DNA from: Betaproteobacteria bacterium
GTDB taxonomy: Bacteria; Pseudomonadota; Gammaproteobacteria; Burkholderiales; Usitatibacteraceae
Direction of reading: 5' to 3'
NCBI GenBank assembly: GCA_016720925.1
Contig: JADKJR010000001.1
Location: 186,001 to 250,000, forward strand
Length of the DNA stretch: 64,000 nt
The notes under the pieces were generated by a model. The model ran no database searches. It saw nothing but the letters and a program-made list of their open reading frames with translations, and had not been told where the DNA came from. The position numbers and the translations under genes were made by a program. This document shows positions 30,789-40,780 of this stretch, one piece after another. Each line of letters starts with the position of its first letter. Within the stretch, counting starts at the first letter, position 1.

Positions 30789-33700
30789 ATGAAAGCTCTA
30801 CTCGACTTATTCAAGCAAGTCACGCAGGAAGAAGAATTCGATGCAATCAAAATCGGGCTTGCCAGCCCGGAAAAGATCCGCTCTTGGTCATATGGTGAAG
30901 TGAAGAAGCCGGAGACCATCAACTATCGCACTTTCAAACCGGAACGCGATGGCTTGTTCTGTGCCAAGATTTTTGGACCAATTAAAGATTACGAATGCTT
31001 GTGTGGCAAATACAAGCGCCTGAAACACCGTGGCGTAATTTGCGAAAAATGCGGCGTTGAAGTGACCTTGTCCAAAGTGCGTCGCGAGCGCATGGGCCAT
31101 ATTGAATTGGCGTCGCCGACCGCGCACATCTGGTTCCTGAAATCGTTGCCTTCGCGCTTGGGTATGGTGCTCGATATGACGCTGCGTGACATCGAACGCG
31201 TGTTGTATTTTGAAGCATTCGTCGTGACTGACCCCGGCATGACACCGTTGAACAAGTGCCAGTTATTGACCGAAGATGATTATCTGGCCAAGGTCGAAGA
31301 GTACGGCGACGATTTTCACGCGGCAATGGGCGCCGAAGGCATTCGTGAATTGCTGCGCAAGCTCGATCTTGCTCATGAGATGGACCAGTTGCGCAAGGAT
31401 TTCGGCAATACCGGATCCGAAGCGAAGATCAAGAAAATCGCCAAGCGCCTGAAAGTATTGGAGGCGTTCTCCAAATCCGGCATCAAGCCCGACTGGATGA
31501 TTATGGAAGTATTGCCGGTGTTGCCGCCGGATTTGCGTCCGCTGGTGCCGCTCGATGGTGGCAGGTTTGCAACCTCTGACCTGAATGATCTCTATCGGCG
31601 CGTGATCAACCGTAACAATCGCCTGAAGCGTCTATTGGAACTGAAGGCACCGGAAATCATCGTGCGCAACGAAAAGCGCATGCTGCAGGAGGCCGTGGAT
31701 TCATTGCTGGATAACGGTCGTCGTGGCAAGGCCATGACGGGGGCCAACAAGCGCGCGCTGAAATCGCTCGCTGACATGATCAAGGGCAAGTCGGGTCGTT
31801 TCCGCCAGAACTTGCTGGGTAAGCGCGTCGACTACTCGGGCCGTTCCGTGATCGTGGTGGGACCAACGCTGAAATTGCATCAGTGCGGCCTGCCAAAAAA
31901 GATGGCGCTGGAATTATTCAAACCATTCATTTTTCACAAACTGGAAGTGCTTGGCGCAGCCACAACTATCAAAGCGGCAAAGCGCATGGTGGAAGCCGAG
32001 GAACCGCTGGTTTGGGACATTCTGGAAGACGTAATCCGCGAACATCCGGTCATGCTGAATCGCGCGCCGACGCTGCATCGTCTGGGCATCCAGGCGTTTG
32101 AGCCTGTGTTGATTGAAGGTAAGGCTATCCAGTTGCATCCCCTCGTTTGCGCGGCGTTCAACGCCGACTTCGACGGTGATCAAATGGCTGTGCACGTCCC
32201 GATTTCGCTGGAAGCGCAAATGGAGTGCCGCACCTTGATGTTGGCCTCAAACAACGTGCTTTTCCCGGCGTCAGGCGAGCCATCCATCGTACCTTCGCAG
32301 GATATCGTTCTTGGGCTTTACTACATGACCCGTGAAAGGGTCGCCGCCAAGGGCGAAGGTTCATTGTTCATGAACGTTGCCGAAGCGCAACGCGCTTACG
32401 ATTGCGGTGAAGTTGCATTGAACGCAAAGATCCAGGTACGCATCCAGGAAACCGACAAGGACGAAAAGGGCGAAATCATTTCGCGCGTAAAGCGTTATGA
32501 GACCACGGTCGGCCGCGCTATTCTGTCTGAAATCATGCCGCCCGGATTGCCATTTCCTTTCATCAATAAGGCGCTGAAGAAGAAGGAAATTTCCAAGATT
32601 ATCAATGCTGCGTTCCGCCGTTGTGGCATTCGTGAGACGGTGATCTTTACTGACCAGTTGATGTACACCGGATTTACGTATGCCACAAAAGCAGGACTAT
32701 CGATTTCCATCGATGACATGCTAGTGCCCAAGCAGAAGAAGGACATTATCGCAGCCTCCGAGAACGAAGTGAAAGAGATCGAGGCGCAATACACGTCGGG
32801 ACTTGTCACGCAAGGTGAGCGCTATAACAAGGTCGTGGATATCTGGGGCCGCGCAGGCGACCAGGTTGCCAAGGCGATGATGGAACAGCTTGGATCTGAG
32901 CCAGTCACCACACGTGACGGCAAAGTGACTACGCAGGAGTCCTTTAACGCCATCTACATGATGGCGGACTCGGGAGCGCGTGGCTCGGCGGCGCAAATCC
33001 GGCAGTTGGCTGGCATGCGCGGTTTGATGGCTAAGCCGGATGGTTCGATTATCGAGACGCCGATCACGGCGAACTTCCGCGAAGGCCTGAACGTGTTGCA
33101 GTACTTCATTTCGACCCACGGTGCGCGTAAGGGCCTGGCTGATACCGCATTGAAGACCGCGAACTCCGGATATCTCACGCGTCGCCTGGTCGATGTGACA
33201 CAGGACCTGGTGGTTACCGAGAACGATTGCGGTACCAGCAATGGTCTGGCCGTCAAAGCGTTGGTCGAGGGCGGCGAAGTCGTCGAAGCGTTGCGCGAAC
33301 GAATTCTGGGTCGCGTTGCGGTTGGCGATGTGGTCAATACGGACAGCGGCAAGACCATCATCAAAGCCGGCGACATGCTTGATGAGGATGCAGTGGACGC
33401 GATTGACGCCGCCGGTATTGACGAAGTAAAAGTACGCACGCCACTTACCTGCGATACGCGCTTTGGCCTTTGCGCCAAGTGTTACGGCCGCGATCTTGGC
33501 CGTGGCTCAATGGTAAACGTGGGCGAGGCAGTCGGCGTGATTGCCGCGCAGTCGATTGGCGAACCCGGCACGCAGTTGACGATGCGCACGTTCCACATCG
33601 GTGGCGCCGCGTCGCGTACTGCGGTAGCGTCGAGCGTTGAGGCCAAATCCTCGGGCCTGGCGCGCTTCACGACAGGCTTACGTTTTGTCTCCAACGCGCG

Positions 33701-34991
33701 GGATGAAATGATCGTCATTTCGCGCAACGGCGAAATCATTATCACGGAGGATAGTGGCCGTGAGCGTGAACGCCACAAAGTGCCATATGGCGCAACGCTG
33801 TCTATGAAAGAAGGTACGAAGGTCAAGGCCGGTCAGACGTTGGCTACCTGGGATCCGCACACGCGTCCAATCATCACGGAGTACGCCGGCGAAGTACGCT
33901 TCGAGAACGTTGAAGAGGGGGTTACGGTTGCCAAGCAGATTGATGAGACCACCGGGCTATCAAGCTTGGTCGTTATCGATCCGAAGCGTCGTGGTACTGC
34001 GGCATCCAAGGGTCTGCGCCCTGCGGTGAAGCTGATCGATGCGAAGGGCAAGGAAATCAAATTGGCGGGTTCCGATTCGCCAGTGAATATCACCTTCCAG
34101 ATCAGTGCCATTATTACTGTAAAAAACGGCCAGCAAGTTGGTGTTGGTGAGGTCATGGCGCGTATTCCCCAGGAATCGTCCAAGACGCGCGACATTACCG
34201 GTGGTCTGCCACGCGTGGCTGAGCTGTTTGAAGCGCGTTCGCCGAAGGACGCGGGTTTGCTCGCCGAGGTTACTGGTACGGTGTCATTCGGCAAGGATAC
34301 AAAGGGTAAACAGCGCTTGGTCATCACCGACTTTGATGGCATAGCCCACGAATACCTGATTCCAAAAGACAAGCACGTGACCCCGCACGATGGGCAGGTA
34401 GTAAACAAAGGTGAGACGATCGTCGACGGACCGCCAGATCCCCATGATATTTTGCGTCTGCAGGGCATGGAGGCGCTTGCACGTTACATAACCGACGAGG
34501 TTCAGGATGTGTACCGTTTGCAAGGCGTGAAAATTAACGACAAACACATTGAGGTAATTGTTCGTCAGATGCTGCGCCGCGTGTCGATTGTGGACAACGG
34601 TGATACCCGCTTCATCCCGGGCGAACAGGTAGAGCGCGCCGATGTCCTTGGCGAGAATGATCGTGTGCTGAAAGAGGGCAAGAAGCCCGCGAACTACCAC
34701 TACATGCTCCTGGGGATAACCAAGGCGTCATTGTCGACGGATTCCTTCATATCGGCAGCATCCTTCCAGGAAACTACGCGCGTTCTGACTGAGGCGGCGA
34801 TTATGGGCAAGCGGGACGATTTGCGCGGGTTGAAAGAAAATGTGATCGTCGGTCGTTTGATTCCTGCCGGGACTGGGTTGGCCTATCACCGTGCGCGCAA
34901 GAAAACTTCTCCGCGGCAACAACAATCCGGTGGAATGAGCTTCGGATTTGAGGAGGCGGAGTCCGTTATAGAGACCGAGCAGGTCGCCTAA
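30789..34991 (+). CDS. rpoC: DNA-directed RNA polymerase subunit beta'
   Basis: 1400 residues. First zinc site CLCGKYKRLKHRGVICEKCG (about residues 70-90); catalytic Mg-binding NADFDGDQMAVH near residue 458; second zinc site with CGTSNG and LTCDTRFGLCAKCYG; trigger loop near MRTFHIGGAAS. Ends in a short acidic tail; an intrinsic terminator follows. Confidence 0.99.
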   Translation: MKALLDLFKQVTQEEEFDAIKIGLASPEKIRSWSYGEVKKPETINYRTFKPERDGLFCAKIFGPIKDYECLCGKYKRLKHRGVICEKCGVEVTLSKVRRERMGHIELASPTAHIWFLKSLPSRLGMVLDMTLRDIERVLYFEAFVVTDPGMTPLNKCQLLTEDDYLAKVEEYGDDFHAAMGAEGIRELLRKLDLAHEMDQLRKDFGNTGSEAKIKKIAKRLKVLEAFSKSGIKPDWMIMEVLPVLPPDLRPLVPLDGGRFATSDLNDLYRRVINRNNRLKRLLELKAPEIIVRNEKRMLQEAVDSLLDNGRRGKAMTGANKRALKSLADMIKGKSGRFRQNLLGKRVDYSGRSVIVVGPTLKLHQCGLPKKMALELFKPFIFHKLEVLGAATTIKAAKRMVEAEEPLVWDILEDVIREHPVMLNRAPTLHRLGIQAFEPVLIEGKAIQLHPLVCAAFNADFDGDQMAVHVPISLEAQMECRTLMLASNNVLFPASGEPSIVPSQDIVLGLYYMTRERVAAKGEGSLFMNVAEAQRAYDCGEVALNAKIQVRIQETDKDEKGEIISRVKRYETTVGRAILSEIMPPGLPFPFINKALKKKEISKIINAAFRRCGIRETVIFTDQLMYTGFTYATKAGLSISIDDMLVPKQKKDIIAASENEVKEIEAQYTSGLVTQGERYNKVVDIWGRAGDQVAKAMMEQLGSEPVTTRDGKVTTQESFNAIYMMADSGARGSAAQIRQLAGMRGLMAKPDGSIIETPITANFREGLNVLQYFISTHGARKGLADTALKTANSGYLTRRLVDVTQDLVVTENDCGTSNGLAVKALVEGGEVVEALRERILGRVAVGDVVNTDSGKTIIKAGDMLDEDAVDAIDAAGIDEVKVRTPLTCDTRFGLCAKCYGRDLGRGSMVNVGEAVGVIAAQSIGEPGTQLTMRTFHIGGAASRTAVASSVEAKSSGLARFTTGLRFVSNARDEMIVISRNGEIIITEDSGRERERHKVPYGATLSMKEGTKVKAGQTLATWDPHTRPIITEYAGEVRFENVEEGVTVAKQIDETTGLSSLVVIDPKRRGTAASKGLRPAVKLIDAKGKEIKLAGSDSPVNITFQISAIITVKNGQQVGVGEVMARIPQESSKTRDITGGLPRVAELFEARSPKDAGLLAEVTGTVSFGKDTKGKQRLVITDFDGIAHEYLIPKDKHVTPHDGQVVNKGETIVDGPPDPHDILRLQGMEALARYITDEVQDVYRLQGVKINDKHIEVIVRQMLRRVSIVDNGDTRFIPGEQVERADVLGENDRVLKEGKKPANYHYMLLGITKASLSTDSFISAASFQETTRVLTEAAIMGKRDDLRGLKENVIVGRLIPAGTGLAYHRARKKTSPRQQQSGGMSFGFEEAESVIETEQVA

Positions 34992-35010
34992 CTGCTTGTA
35001 CTTGTTATGA

Positions 35011-35052
35011 AAGAATCCCCTTCATTTGTTGACAGTGGAGGGGTTCTTTTTC
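35011..35052 (+). terminator. Intrinsic terminator after rpoC
   Basis: AAGAATCCCCT (35011-35021) pairs with AGGGGTTCTT (35039-35048) with one bulged T; the loop is 35022-35038 and a run of Ts follows. It ends the rplKAJL-rpoBC transcript. The loop contains the -35 box of the next promoter. Confidence 0.8.
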
Positions 35053-35058
35053 TATAAT
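35029..35058 (+). promoter_or_regulatory. Consensus promoter of the str operon (rpsL)
   Basis: TTGACA at 35029-35034, 18-base spacer, TATAAT at 35053-35058. Both hexamers match the sigma-70 consensus exactly. The -35 lies in the loop of the rpoC terminator and the spacer contains the 3' arm and T-run. The rpsL start is about 155 bases downstream, leaving a long leader. Confidence 0.82.
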
Positions 35059-35217
35059 TGAAGGCTTTCCCCGATTTGCTCGCCGAATTTGCGACATGTC
35101 CGGGCAAAAATTCAACTGTACGTAGTCGAAAACACCTGTAAATGAACCCGAAATCGCCCGATCAGGCGGCTTCGAGCAGGAAACAATCTAGCCATTGAGA
35201 ACTGAGCGGAAATAACG

Positions 35218-35604
35218 ATGCCAACTATTAATCAACTTTTGCGCAAGCCGCGCTTGAAAGTTAAAACCAAGAGCAAAGTGCCGGCAATGCAAAATTGCCC
35301 GCAAAAACGCGGCGTATGTACGCGCGTTTACACTACGACGCCGAAAAAGCCGAATTCCGCTTTGCGGAAGGTGTGCAAGGTCCGTCTCACCAATGGCTTT
35401 GAAGTCATTTCGTATATCGGTGGCGAAGGTCACAATCTTCAAGAGCACTCGGTTGTGTTGATTCGCGGCGGTCGCGTCAAGGATCTGCCAGGCGTTCGCT
35501 ACCACACCGTTCGCGGTTCTTTGGACACGGCTGGCGTGAAAGACCGTAAGCAATCGCGCTCCAAGTACGGCGCCAAGATGCCAAAAGCCGGCGCTGCAAA
35601 ATAA
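35218..35604 (+). CDS. rpsL: 30S ribosomal protein S12
   Basis: 128 residues. TTTPKKPNSALRKVCKVRL and RGGRVKDLPGVRYHTVRG contain the two lysines (K43 and K88 in E. coli numbering) whose change gives streptomycin resistance; both are wild type. Decoding-centre protein. Confidence 0.98.
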   Translation: MPTINQLLRKPRLKVKTKSKVPAMQNCPQKRGVCTRVYTTTPKKPNSALRKVCKVRLTNGFEVISYIGGEGHNLQEHSVVLIRGGRVKDLPGVRYHTVRGSLDTAGVKDRKQSRSKYGAKMPKAGAAK

Positions 35605-35653
35605 ACTGCACGTAAGTGCGCGCAAACTAATTTAGATTTGATAGGAAACAACT

Positions 35654-36124
35654 ATGCCTCGTCGTCGCGAAGTTCCCAAACGCGAGATCCTGCCGGATCC
35701 GAAATTCAAGAGCACGGAAATTGCCAAATTCGTAAACGTGTTGATGAAAGCGGGCAAGAAGTCTGTTGCTGAGCAGATCATTTATCGTGCACTTGATCAG
35801 ATTACGAAAAAATCAGGCAAGGATGCTGTAGAAATTTTCAATACTGCGATCAACGCCGTAAAGCCGATGGTGGAAGTCAAATCCCGCCGTGTCGGCGGCG
35901 CAAATTATCAGGTACCGGTCGAAGTACGTCCTGTTCGCCGCACTGCATTGTCCATGCGCTGGATTCGTGAAGCGGCACGCAAGCGCGGTGAGAAATCCAT
36001 GGGCGCGCGCCTCGCGGGCGAATTGATGGATGCTGCGGAAGGTCGTGGTTCTGCCATCAAGAAGCGCGAAGAAGTTCATCGTATGGCTGAGGCGAACAAG
36101 GCATTCGCTCACTATCGCTTCTAG
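35654..36124 (+). CDS. rpsG: 30S ribosomal protein S7
   Basis: 156 residues. MPRRREVPKREILPDPKFKSTEIAKFVNVLMKAGKKSVAEQI is the S7 N-terminus; RPVRRTALSMRWIREAARKRGEKSM is the conserved middle. Primary 16S rRNA binding protein, and repressor of the str operon in E. coli. Confidence 0.98.
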   Translation: MPRRREVPKREILPDPKFKSTEIAKFVNVLMKAGKKSVAEQIIYRALDQITKKSGKDAVEIFNTAINAVKPMVEVKSRRVGGANYQVPVEVRPVRRTALSMRWIREAARKRGEKSMGARLAGELMDAAEGRGSAIKKREEVHRMAEANKAFAHYRF

Positions 36125-36185
36125 TTTTCCGAATTTTGCTCCGCAGGCCCACGAGGTGTGCGGGACCTGACTGAAGGGTATTATC

Positions 36186-38288
36186 GTGGCTCGCAAGACC
36201 CCCATCGAACGTTATCGCAATATTGGCATTTCTGCGCACATTGACGCAGGTAAAACCACAACCACTGAACGTATCCTGTTCTATACCGGTGTAAATCACA
36301 AAATCGGCGAAGTTCACGATGGCGCTGCCACCATGGATTGGATGGAGCAGGAGCAGGAGCGTGGCATTACGATTACATCTGCCGCGACGACTTGTTTCTG
36401 GAAGGGCATGGCGGGCAATTACCCTGAGCATCGCATCAACATCATTGACACCCCGGGGCACGTCGACTTCACTATTGAAGTTGAGCGCTCGATGCGTGTT
36501 CTTGACGGTGCATGCATGGTGTACTGCGCAGTGGGTGGCGTTCAACCGCAATCTGAAACCGTGTGGCGTCAGGCTAACAAGTACAAGGTTCCACGCCTTG
36601 CTTTCGTGAACAAGATGGACCGCACCGGGGCCAACTTTTTCAAAGTGCACGACCAAATGCGTGCGCGACTGAAAGCGAACCCGATTCCATTGCAAGTGCC
36701 GATCGGCGCGGAAGAGAATTTCAAAGGTCTCGTCGACCTGATCAAGATGAAAGCGATCGTGTGGAGTGAGGAAGACAAGGGCGTGACGTTTACCTACGGC
36801 CCTATTCCTGCGGACATGGAAGCAGTTTGTGCTGAGTGGCACAACAAGATGGTTGAGACTGCCGCTGAAGCCAATGAAGAATTGATGAACAAGTATTTAG
36901 AGGGTGGTGAGCTGTCGGAAGATGAAATCCGGGCGGGCATCCGCGAGCGCACGATAAAGTGTGAAATCGTGCCGATGCTGTGCGGTTCGGCCTTCAAGAA
37001 CAAGGGCGTGCAGGCCATGCTGGATGCGGTTATTGATTTCATGCCTGCGCCAACGGATATTCCGCCGGTGAAGTGCATGGACGAAAACGACCAACCCACC
37101 ACGCGCAGAGCGGACGATTCTGAAAAATTTTCGGCGTTGGCATTCAAATTGATGACAGATCCGTTTGTCGGTCAGTTGACTTTCGTACGTGTCTATTCCG
37201 GTATTTTGGCGAAAGGCGACACGGTATTCAATCCAATCCGCAGCAAAAAGGATCGTATCGGTCGTATCGTGCAAATGCACGCGAACAACCGCGTTGAGAT
37301 AGATGAAATTCGTGCCGGCGATATTGCAGCATGCATTGGCATGAAGGATGTGACAACCGGTGAAACGCTGTGTGATCCGGATGCCATCGTCACGCTGGAG
37401 CGTATGGTATTTCCGGAGCCGGTAATTTCCCAAGCCGTTGAGCCGAAGACCAAGGTCGATCAGGAAAAAATGGGTATGGCGTTGAGCCGTCTCGCGCAAG
37501 AAGATCCGTCTTTCCGTGTGCGTACTGACGAAGAGTCCGGTCAGACCATTATTTCCGGTATGGGCGAATTGCATTTGGAGATTATCGTCGATCGGATGCG
37601 GCGCGAATTTGGGGTGGAAGCTACCGTCGGCAAACCGCAGGTGGCGTACCGCGAAACCATTCGCGGTACCGTGGAAAATGCAGAAGGCAAATTCGTCAAG
37701 CAGTCCGGCGGACGCGGGCAGTATGGCCACGTGGTGCTCAAGGTTGAGCCGCAGGAACCTGGGAAAGGCTTTGAGTTTGTCGATGCGATCAAGGGTGGTG
37801 TCGTTCCACGGGAATTTATTCCGGCTGTTGAAAAAGGTCTGCGCGAAACGCTCCCCGCCGGCGTTCTCGCAGGTTATCCGGTGGTAGATGTAAAGGTCAC
37901 GCTGCACTATGGCTCCTACCATGACGTTGACTCGAACGAAAATGCGTTCAAGATGGCTGCGTCGATGGGCTTCAAGGATGGCATGCGGAAGGCGCAACCG
38001 GTGTTGCTTGAGCCGATGATGGCCGTCGAAGTCGAGACACCGGAAGATTACGCGGGCACCGTGATGGGTGATTTGTCGTCACGCCGCGGAATGGTGCAGG
38101 GCATGGATGACATTTCCGGTGGTGGTGGCAAAGTCATCAAGGCGGAAGTGCCGTTGTCGGAAATGTTTGGTTATTCGACGTCGTTGCGTTCGGCCACGCA
38201 AGGCCGTGCGACGTATACGATGGAATTCAAACACTACACTGAAGCGCCAAAGCACGTCGCCGAGGCGATTATCAACGCGAAAAAATAG
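36186..38288 (+). CDS. fusA: Elongation factor G
   Basis: 700 residues from a GTG at 36186. G1 motif AHIDAGKTTTTERIL, G3 DTPGHVDFTIEVERS, G4 NKMDRTGA; domains II-V are complete, with the domain IV motif GQYGHVVLKVEP. Catalyses translocation and ribosome recycling. Followed by tuf after 43 bases. Confidence 0.98.
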   Translation: MARKTPIERYRNIGISAHIDAGKTTTTERILFYTGVNHKIGEVHDGAATMDWMEQEQERGITITSAATTCFWKGMAGNYPEHRINIIDTPGHVDFTIEVERSMRVLDGACMVYCAVGGVQPQSETVWRQANKYKVPRLAFVNKMDRTGANFFKVHDQMRARLKANPIPLQVPIGAEENFKGLVDLIKMKAIVWSEEDKGVTFTYGPIPADMEAVCAEWHNKMVETAAEANEELMNKYLEGGELSEDEIRAGIRERTIKCEIVPMLCGSAFKNKGVQAMLDAVIDFMPAPTDIPPVKCMDENDQPTTRRADDSEKFSALAFKLMTDPFVGQLTFVRVYSGILAKGDTVFNPIRSKKDRIGRIVQMHANNRVEIDEIRAGDIAACIGMKDVTTGETLCDPDAIVTLERMVFPEPVISQAVEPKTKVDQEKMGMALSRLAQEDPSFRVRTDEESGQTIISGMGELHLEIIVDRMRREFGVEATVGKPQVAYRETIRGTVENAEGKFVKQSGGRGQYGHVVLKVEPQEPGKGFEFVDAIKGGVVPREFIPAVEKGLRETLPAGVLAGYPVVDVKVTLHYGSYHDVDSNENAFKMAASMGFKDGMRKAQPVLLEPMMAVEVETPEDYAGTVMGDLSSRRGMVQGMDDISGGGGKVIKAEVPLSEMFGYSTSLRSATQGRATYTMEFKHYTEAPKHVAEAIINAKK

Positions 38289-38331
38289 TTTCTGGTATTT
38301 ACGTTAATTACGAATTTGACGAGGTAAGAAA

Positions 38332-39522
38332 ATGGCAAAAGGCAAGTTTGAGCGATCGAAGCCGCACGTGAACGTGGGGACGATAGGGCACGTTGATCAC
38401 GGCAAGACGACGCTAACGGCGGCGATGACGATGGTATTGGCGAAGAAATATGGTGGCGAGGCGCGAGCCTACGACCAGATTGACGCGGCGCCTGAGGAGA
38501 AAGCCCGCGGCATCACCATCAACACTGCGCACGTCGAATACGAGACCGCCAACCGGCACTATGCGCACGTCGACTGTCCCGGCCACGCGGACTATGTGAA
38601 GAACATGATCACCGGTGCCGCGCAGATGGACGGCGCCATCCTGGTGTGCTCGGCGGCCGACGGCCCGATGCCGCAGACCCGCGAACACATCCTGCTCGCC
38701 CGCCAGGTTGGCGTACCGTACATCATCGTATTCCTGAACAAATGCGACATGGTTGATGACGCCGAGCTTCTGGAACTGGTGGAGATGGAAGTACGCGAAC
38801 TGCTGTCCAAATACGAATTTCCCGGCGACGACATCCCGATCATCAAGGGAAGTGCGCTGAAAGCGATGGAAGGCGACACCGGCGAGATGGGCGAAGGCGC
38901 CATCATGAAACTAGCCGAAGCCCTCGACACCTACATTCCGATGCCCAAGCGCGCCTTGGACGGCGCCTTTCTGATGCCGGTCGAAGACGTATTCTCCATC
39001 TCCGGTCGCGGCACCGTGGTGACGGGCCGTATTGAACGCGGCATCATCAAGGTCGGCGAAGAAATCGAGATCATCGGACTCAAACCCACCCTGAAGACCA
39101 TCTGTACTGGCGTGGAAATGTTCCGCAAACTGCTCGACCAGGGGCAGGCGGGCGACAACGTCGGCATCCTGCTGCGTGGCACCAAGCGTGAAGAAGTCGA
39201 GCGCGGCCAGGTATTGGCCAAGCCGGGCTCCATCACCCCGCACACGGACTTTGAAGCCGAGATCTATGTTCTGAGCAAAGACGAAGGAGGTCGTCACACC
39301 CCGTTTTTCAACGGCTATCGTCCACAATTCTACTTCCGCACCACCGACGTGACCGGCGCGCTGCAACTGCCAGCTGGTACCGAGATGGTGATGCCGGGAG
39401 ACAACGTCAAGATCAATGTGCAGCTGATCGCGCCGATTGCGATGGAAGACGGGCTGCGCTTCGCGATCCGCGAAGGTGGCCGTACCGTCGGCGCCGGCGT
39501 GGTATCCAAGATCTTGAAATAA
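38332..39522 (+). CDS. tuf: Elongation factor Tu (copy 2)
   Basis: 396 residues, the str-operon copy (tufA position). It differs from the copy at 21474 by one residue near the end (KILK against KIIK) and by scattered silent changes. The near-identity extends from the start codon to the last few codons, while flanks differ, which indicates gene conversion. Confidence 0.98.
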   Translation: MAKGKFERSKPHVNVGTIGHVDHGKTTLTAAMTMVLAKKYGGEARAYDQIDAAPEEKARGITINTAHVEYETANRHYAHVDCPGHADYVKNMITGAAQMDGAILVCSAADGPMPQTREHILLARQVGVPYIIVFLNKCDMVDDAELLELVEMEVRELLSKYEFPGDDIPIIKGSALKAMEGDTGEMGEGAIMKLAEALDTYIPMPKRALDGAFLMPVEDVFSISGRGTVVTGRIERGIIKVGEEIEIIGLKPTLKTICTGVEMFRKLLDQGQAGDNVGILLRGTKREEVERGQVLAKPGSITPHTDFEAEIYVLSKDEGGRHTPFFNGYRPQFYFRTTDVTGALQLPAGTEMVMPGDNVKINVQLIAPIAMEDGLRFAIREGGRTVGAGVVSKILK

Positions 39523-39605
39523 AAAATTCAAACGCCCAGCAAAAAATTCGCACAGTTAATATAATCGCCACCTGAATAGTTGGGTGGCGGCTAAAAGGAA
39601 AAGAG

Positions 39606-39929
39606 ATGGCAACAGCACAACCCGCCAAGCAAAAAATCAGGATTCGTCTAAAGGCATTTGACTATCGCCTCATCGACCAATCCGCTGCGGAAATTGTCGA
39701 AACTGCGAAGCGTACCGGTGCCGTTGTCAAGGGGCCAGTACCCCTGCCAACAAAAATCGAGCGATTTGACGTGCTCCGTTCGCCGCACGTGAACAAGACC
39801 TCGCGCGACCAGTTCGAAATACGTACGCATTTGCGTCTGATGGACATCATTGATCCCACGGATAAAACCGTTGACGCCTTGATGAAGCTTGATCTTCCCG
39901 CGGGCGTAGACGTCGAAATTAAGTTGTAA
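39606..39929 (+). CDS. rpsJ: 30S ribosomal protein S10 (NusE)
   Basis: 107 residues. QKIRIRLKAFDYRLIDQSAAEIVETAKRTGA, GPVPLPTKIERFDVLRSPHVNKTSRDQFE. Ribosomal protein and NusB partner in antitermination. Upstream, a TATAAT at 39560-39565 without a good -35 and a small hairpin (39566-39572 with 39582-39588) are visible. Confidence 0.98.
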   Translation: MATAQPAKQKIRIRLKAFDYRLIDQSAAEIVETAKRTGAVVKGPVPLPTKIERFDVLRSPHVNKTSRDQFEIRTHLRLMDIIDPTDKTVDALMKLDLPAGVDVEIKL

Positions 39930-39933
39930 GTAG

Positions 39934-39962
39934 TTGATTGTTATTGGAGGAGCGGCTATAAT
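39934..39962 (+). promoter_or_regulatory. Promoter inside the S10 cluster, upstream of rplC
   Basis: TTGATT at 39934-39939, 17-base spacer, TATAAT at 39957-39962. It begins 5 bases after the rpsJ stop. A leader of about 150 bases follows with a hairpin (TTTGCCTG with CAGGCAAA, about 39971-40001) and a second one (GTACC-GAAAA-GGTAC near 40018-40032). Confidence 0.75.
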
Positions 39963-40117
39963 CGCGCCTCTTTGCCTGTGCAGGAATACACGCAGGCAAA
40001 ACTGTAGTGACAGGTAGTACCGAAAAGGTACATTTGATTTGTTGGCCAATTGTAGCCGACACCCGATAAGCATTTGAATTAACATTGTTTTTCGGGCTAA
40101 CTAGAAAGGATGTAAAG

Positions 40118-40780
40118 ATGAGTCTTGGTCTCGTCGGCCGGAAGGTTGGCATGACTCGCATTTTTACGGATGATGGCACTGCCATTCCCGTAACTGTGCT
40201 GGACGTGTCAAACAACCGCATCACCCAAATCAAGACCCCCGACATCGATGGCTATTCGGCCGTGCAAGTAGCATTTGGCACGCGTCGCGCGTCGCGTGTG
40301 GCCAAGGCGCAAGCCGGCCACTATGCGAAAGCCGGTGTTGAAGCGGGTTCGGTCTTGAATGAATTCACCACCACTCCCGAAAAGCTGGCTGAGCTGAAGG
40401 TCGGCGCAACCCTGTCCGTGGAAATGTTCGCAGTTGGCCAAAAGGTCGATGTGTCGGGCACTACACTTGGAAAAGGTTTCTCCGGCGTAATCAAGCGGCA
40501 TCACTTTTCGTCGAACCGCGCGTCGCATGGCAACTCCAAGTCGCACAATGTGCCGGGTTCGATCGGCATGGCGCAGGATCCAGGCCGCGTGTTTCCCGGC
40601 AAGCGCATGTCCGGTCAGCTTGGTAATGTGAATCGCACCGCGCAGCTGCTCGAAGTGGCGCGCATAGATGCTCCTCGCCAGTTGATTCTGGTCAAAGGGG
40701 CAGTCCCTGGCGCCAAGAATGGCACCGTGGTCGTTCGCCCAGCCGCCAAGACGCGTCTTGTCAAAGGGGAGACCAAATAA
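40118..40780 (+). CDS. rplC: 50S ribosomal protein L3
   Basis: 220 residues from the ATG at 40118. LGLVGRKVGMTRIFTDDGTAIPVTVLDV at the N-terminus; the central loop HHFSSNRASHGNSKSHNVPGSIGMAQDPGRVFPGKRMSG approaches the peptidyl-transferase centre. Stop overlaps the rplD start. Confidence 0.98.
   Translation: MSLGLVGRKVGMTRIFTDDGTAIPVTVLDVSNNRITQIKTPDIDGYSAVQVAFGTRRASRVAKAQAGHYAKAGVEAGSVLNEFTTTPEKLAELKVGATLSVEMFAVGQKVDVSGTTLGKGFSGVIKRHHFSSNRASHGNSKSHNVPGSIGMAQDPGRVFPGKRMSGQLGNVNRTAQLLEVARIDAPRQLILVKGAVPGAKNGTVVVRPAAKTRLVKGETK

Noticed and set aside
36897..37997. Minus-strand open frame of 366 codons
   Set aside because: Complementary to fusA; the open length is a by-product of codon bias.
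39560..39565. Promoter for rpsJ at the TATAAT
   Set aside because: No acceptable -35 hexamer at 16-18 bases; kept only as a note in the rpsJ entry.
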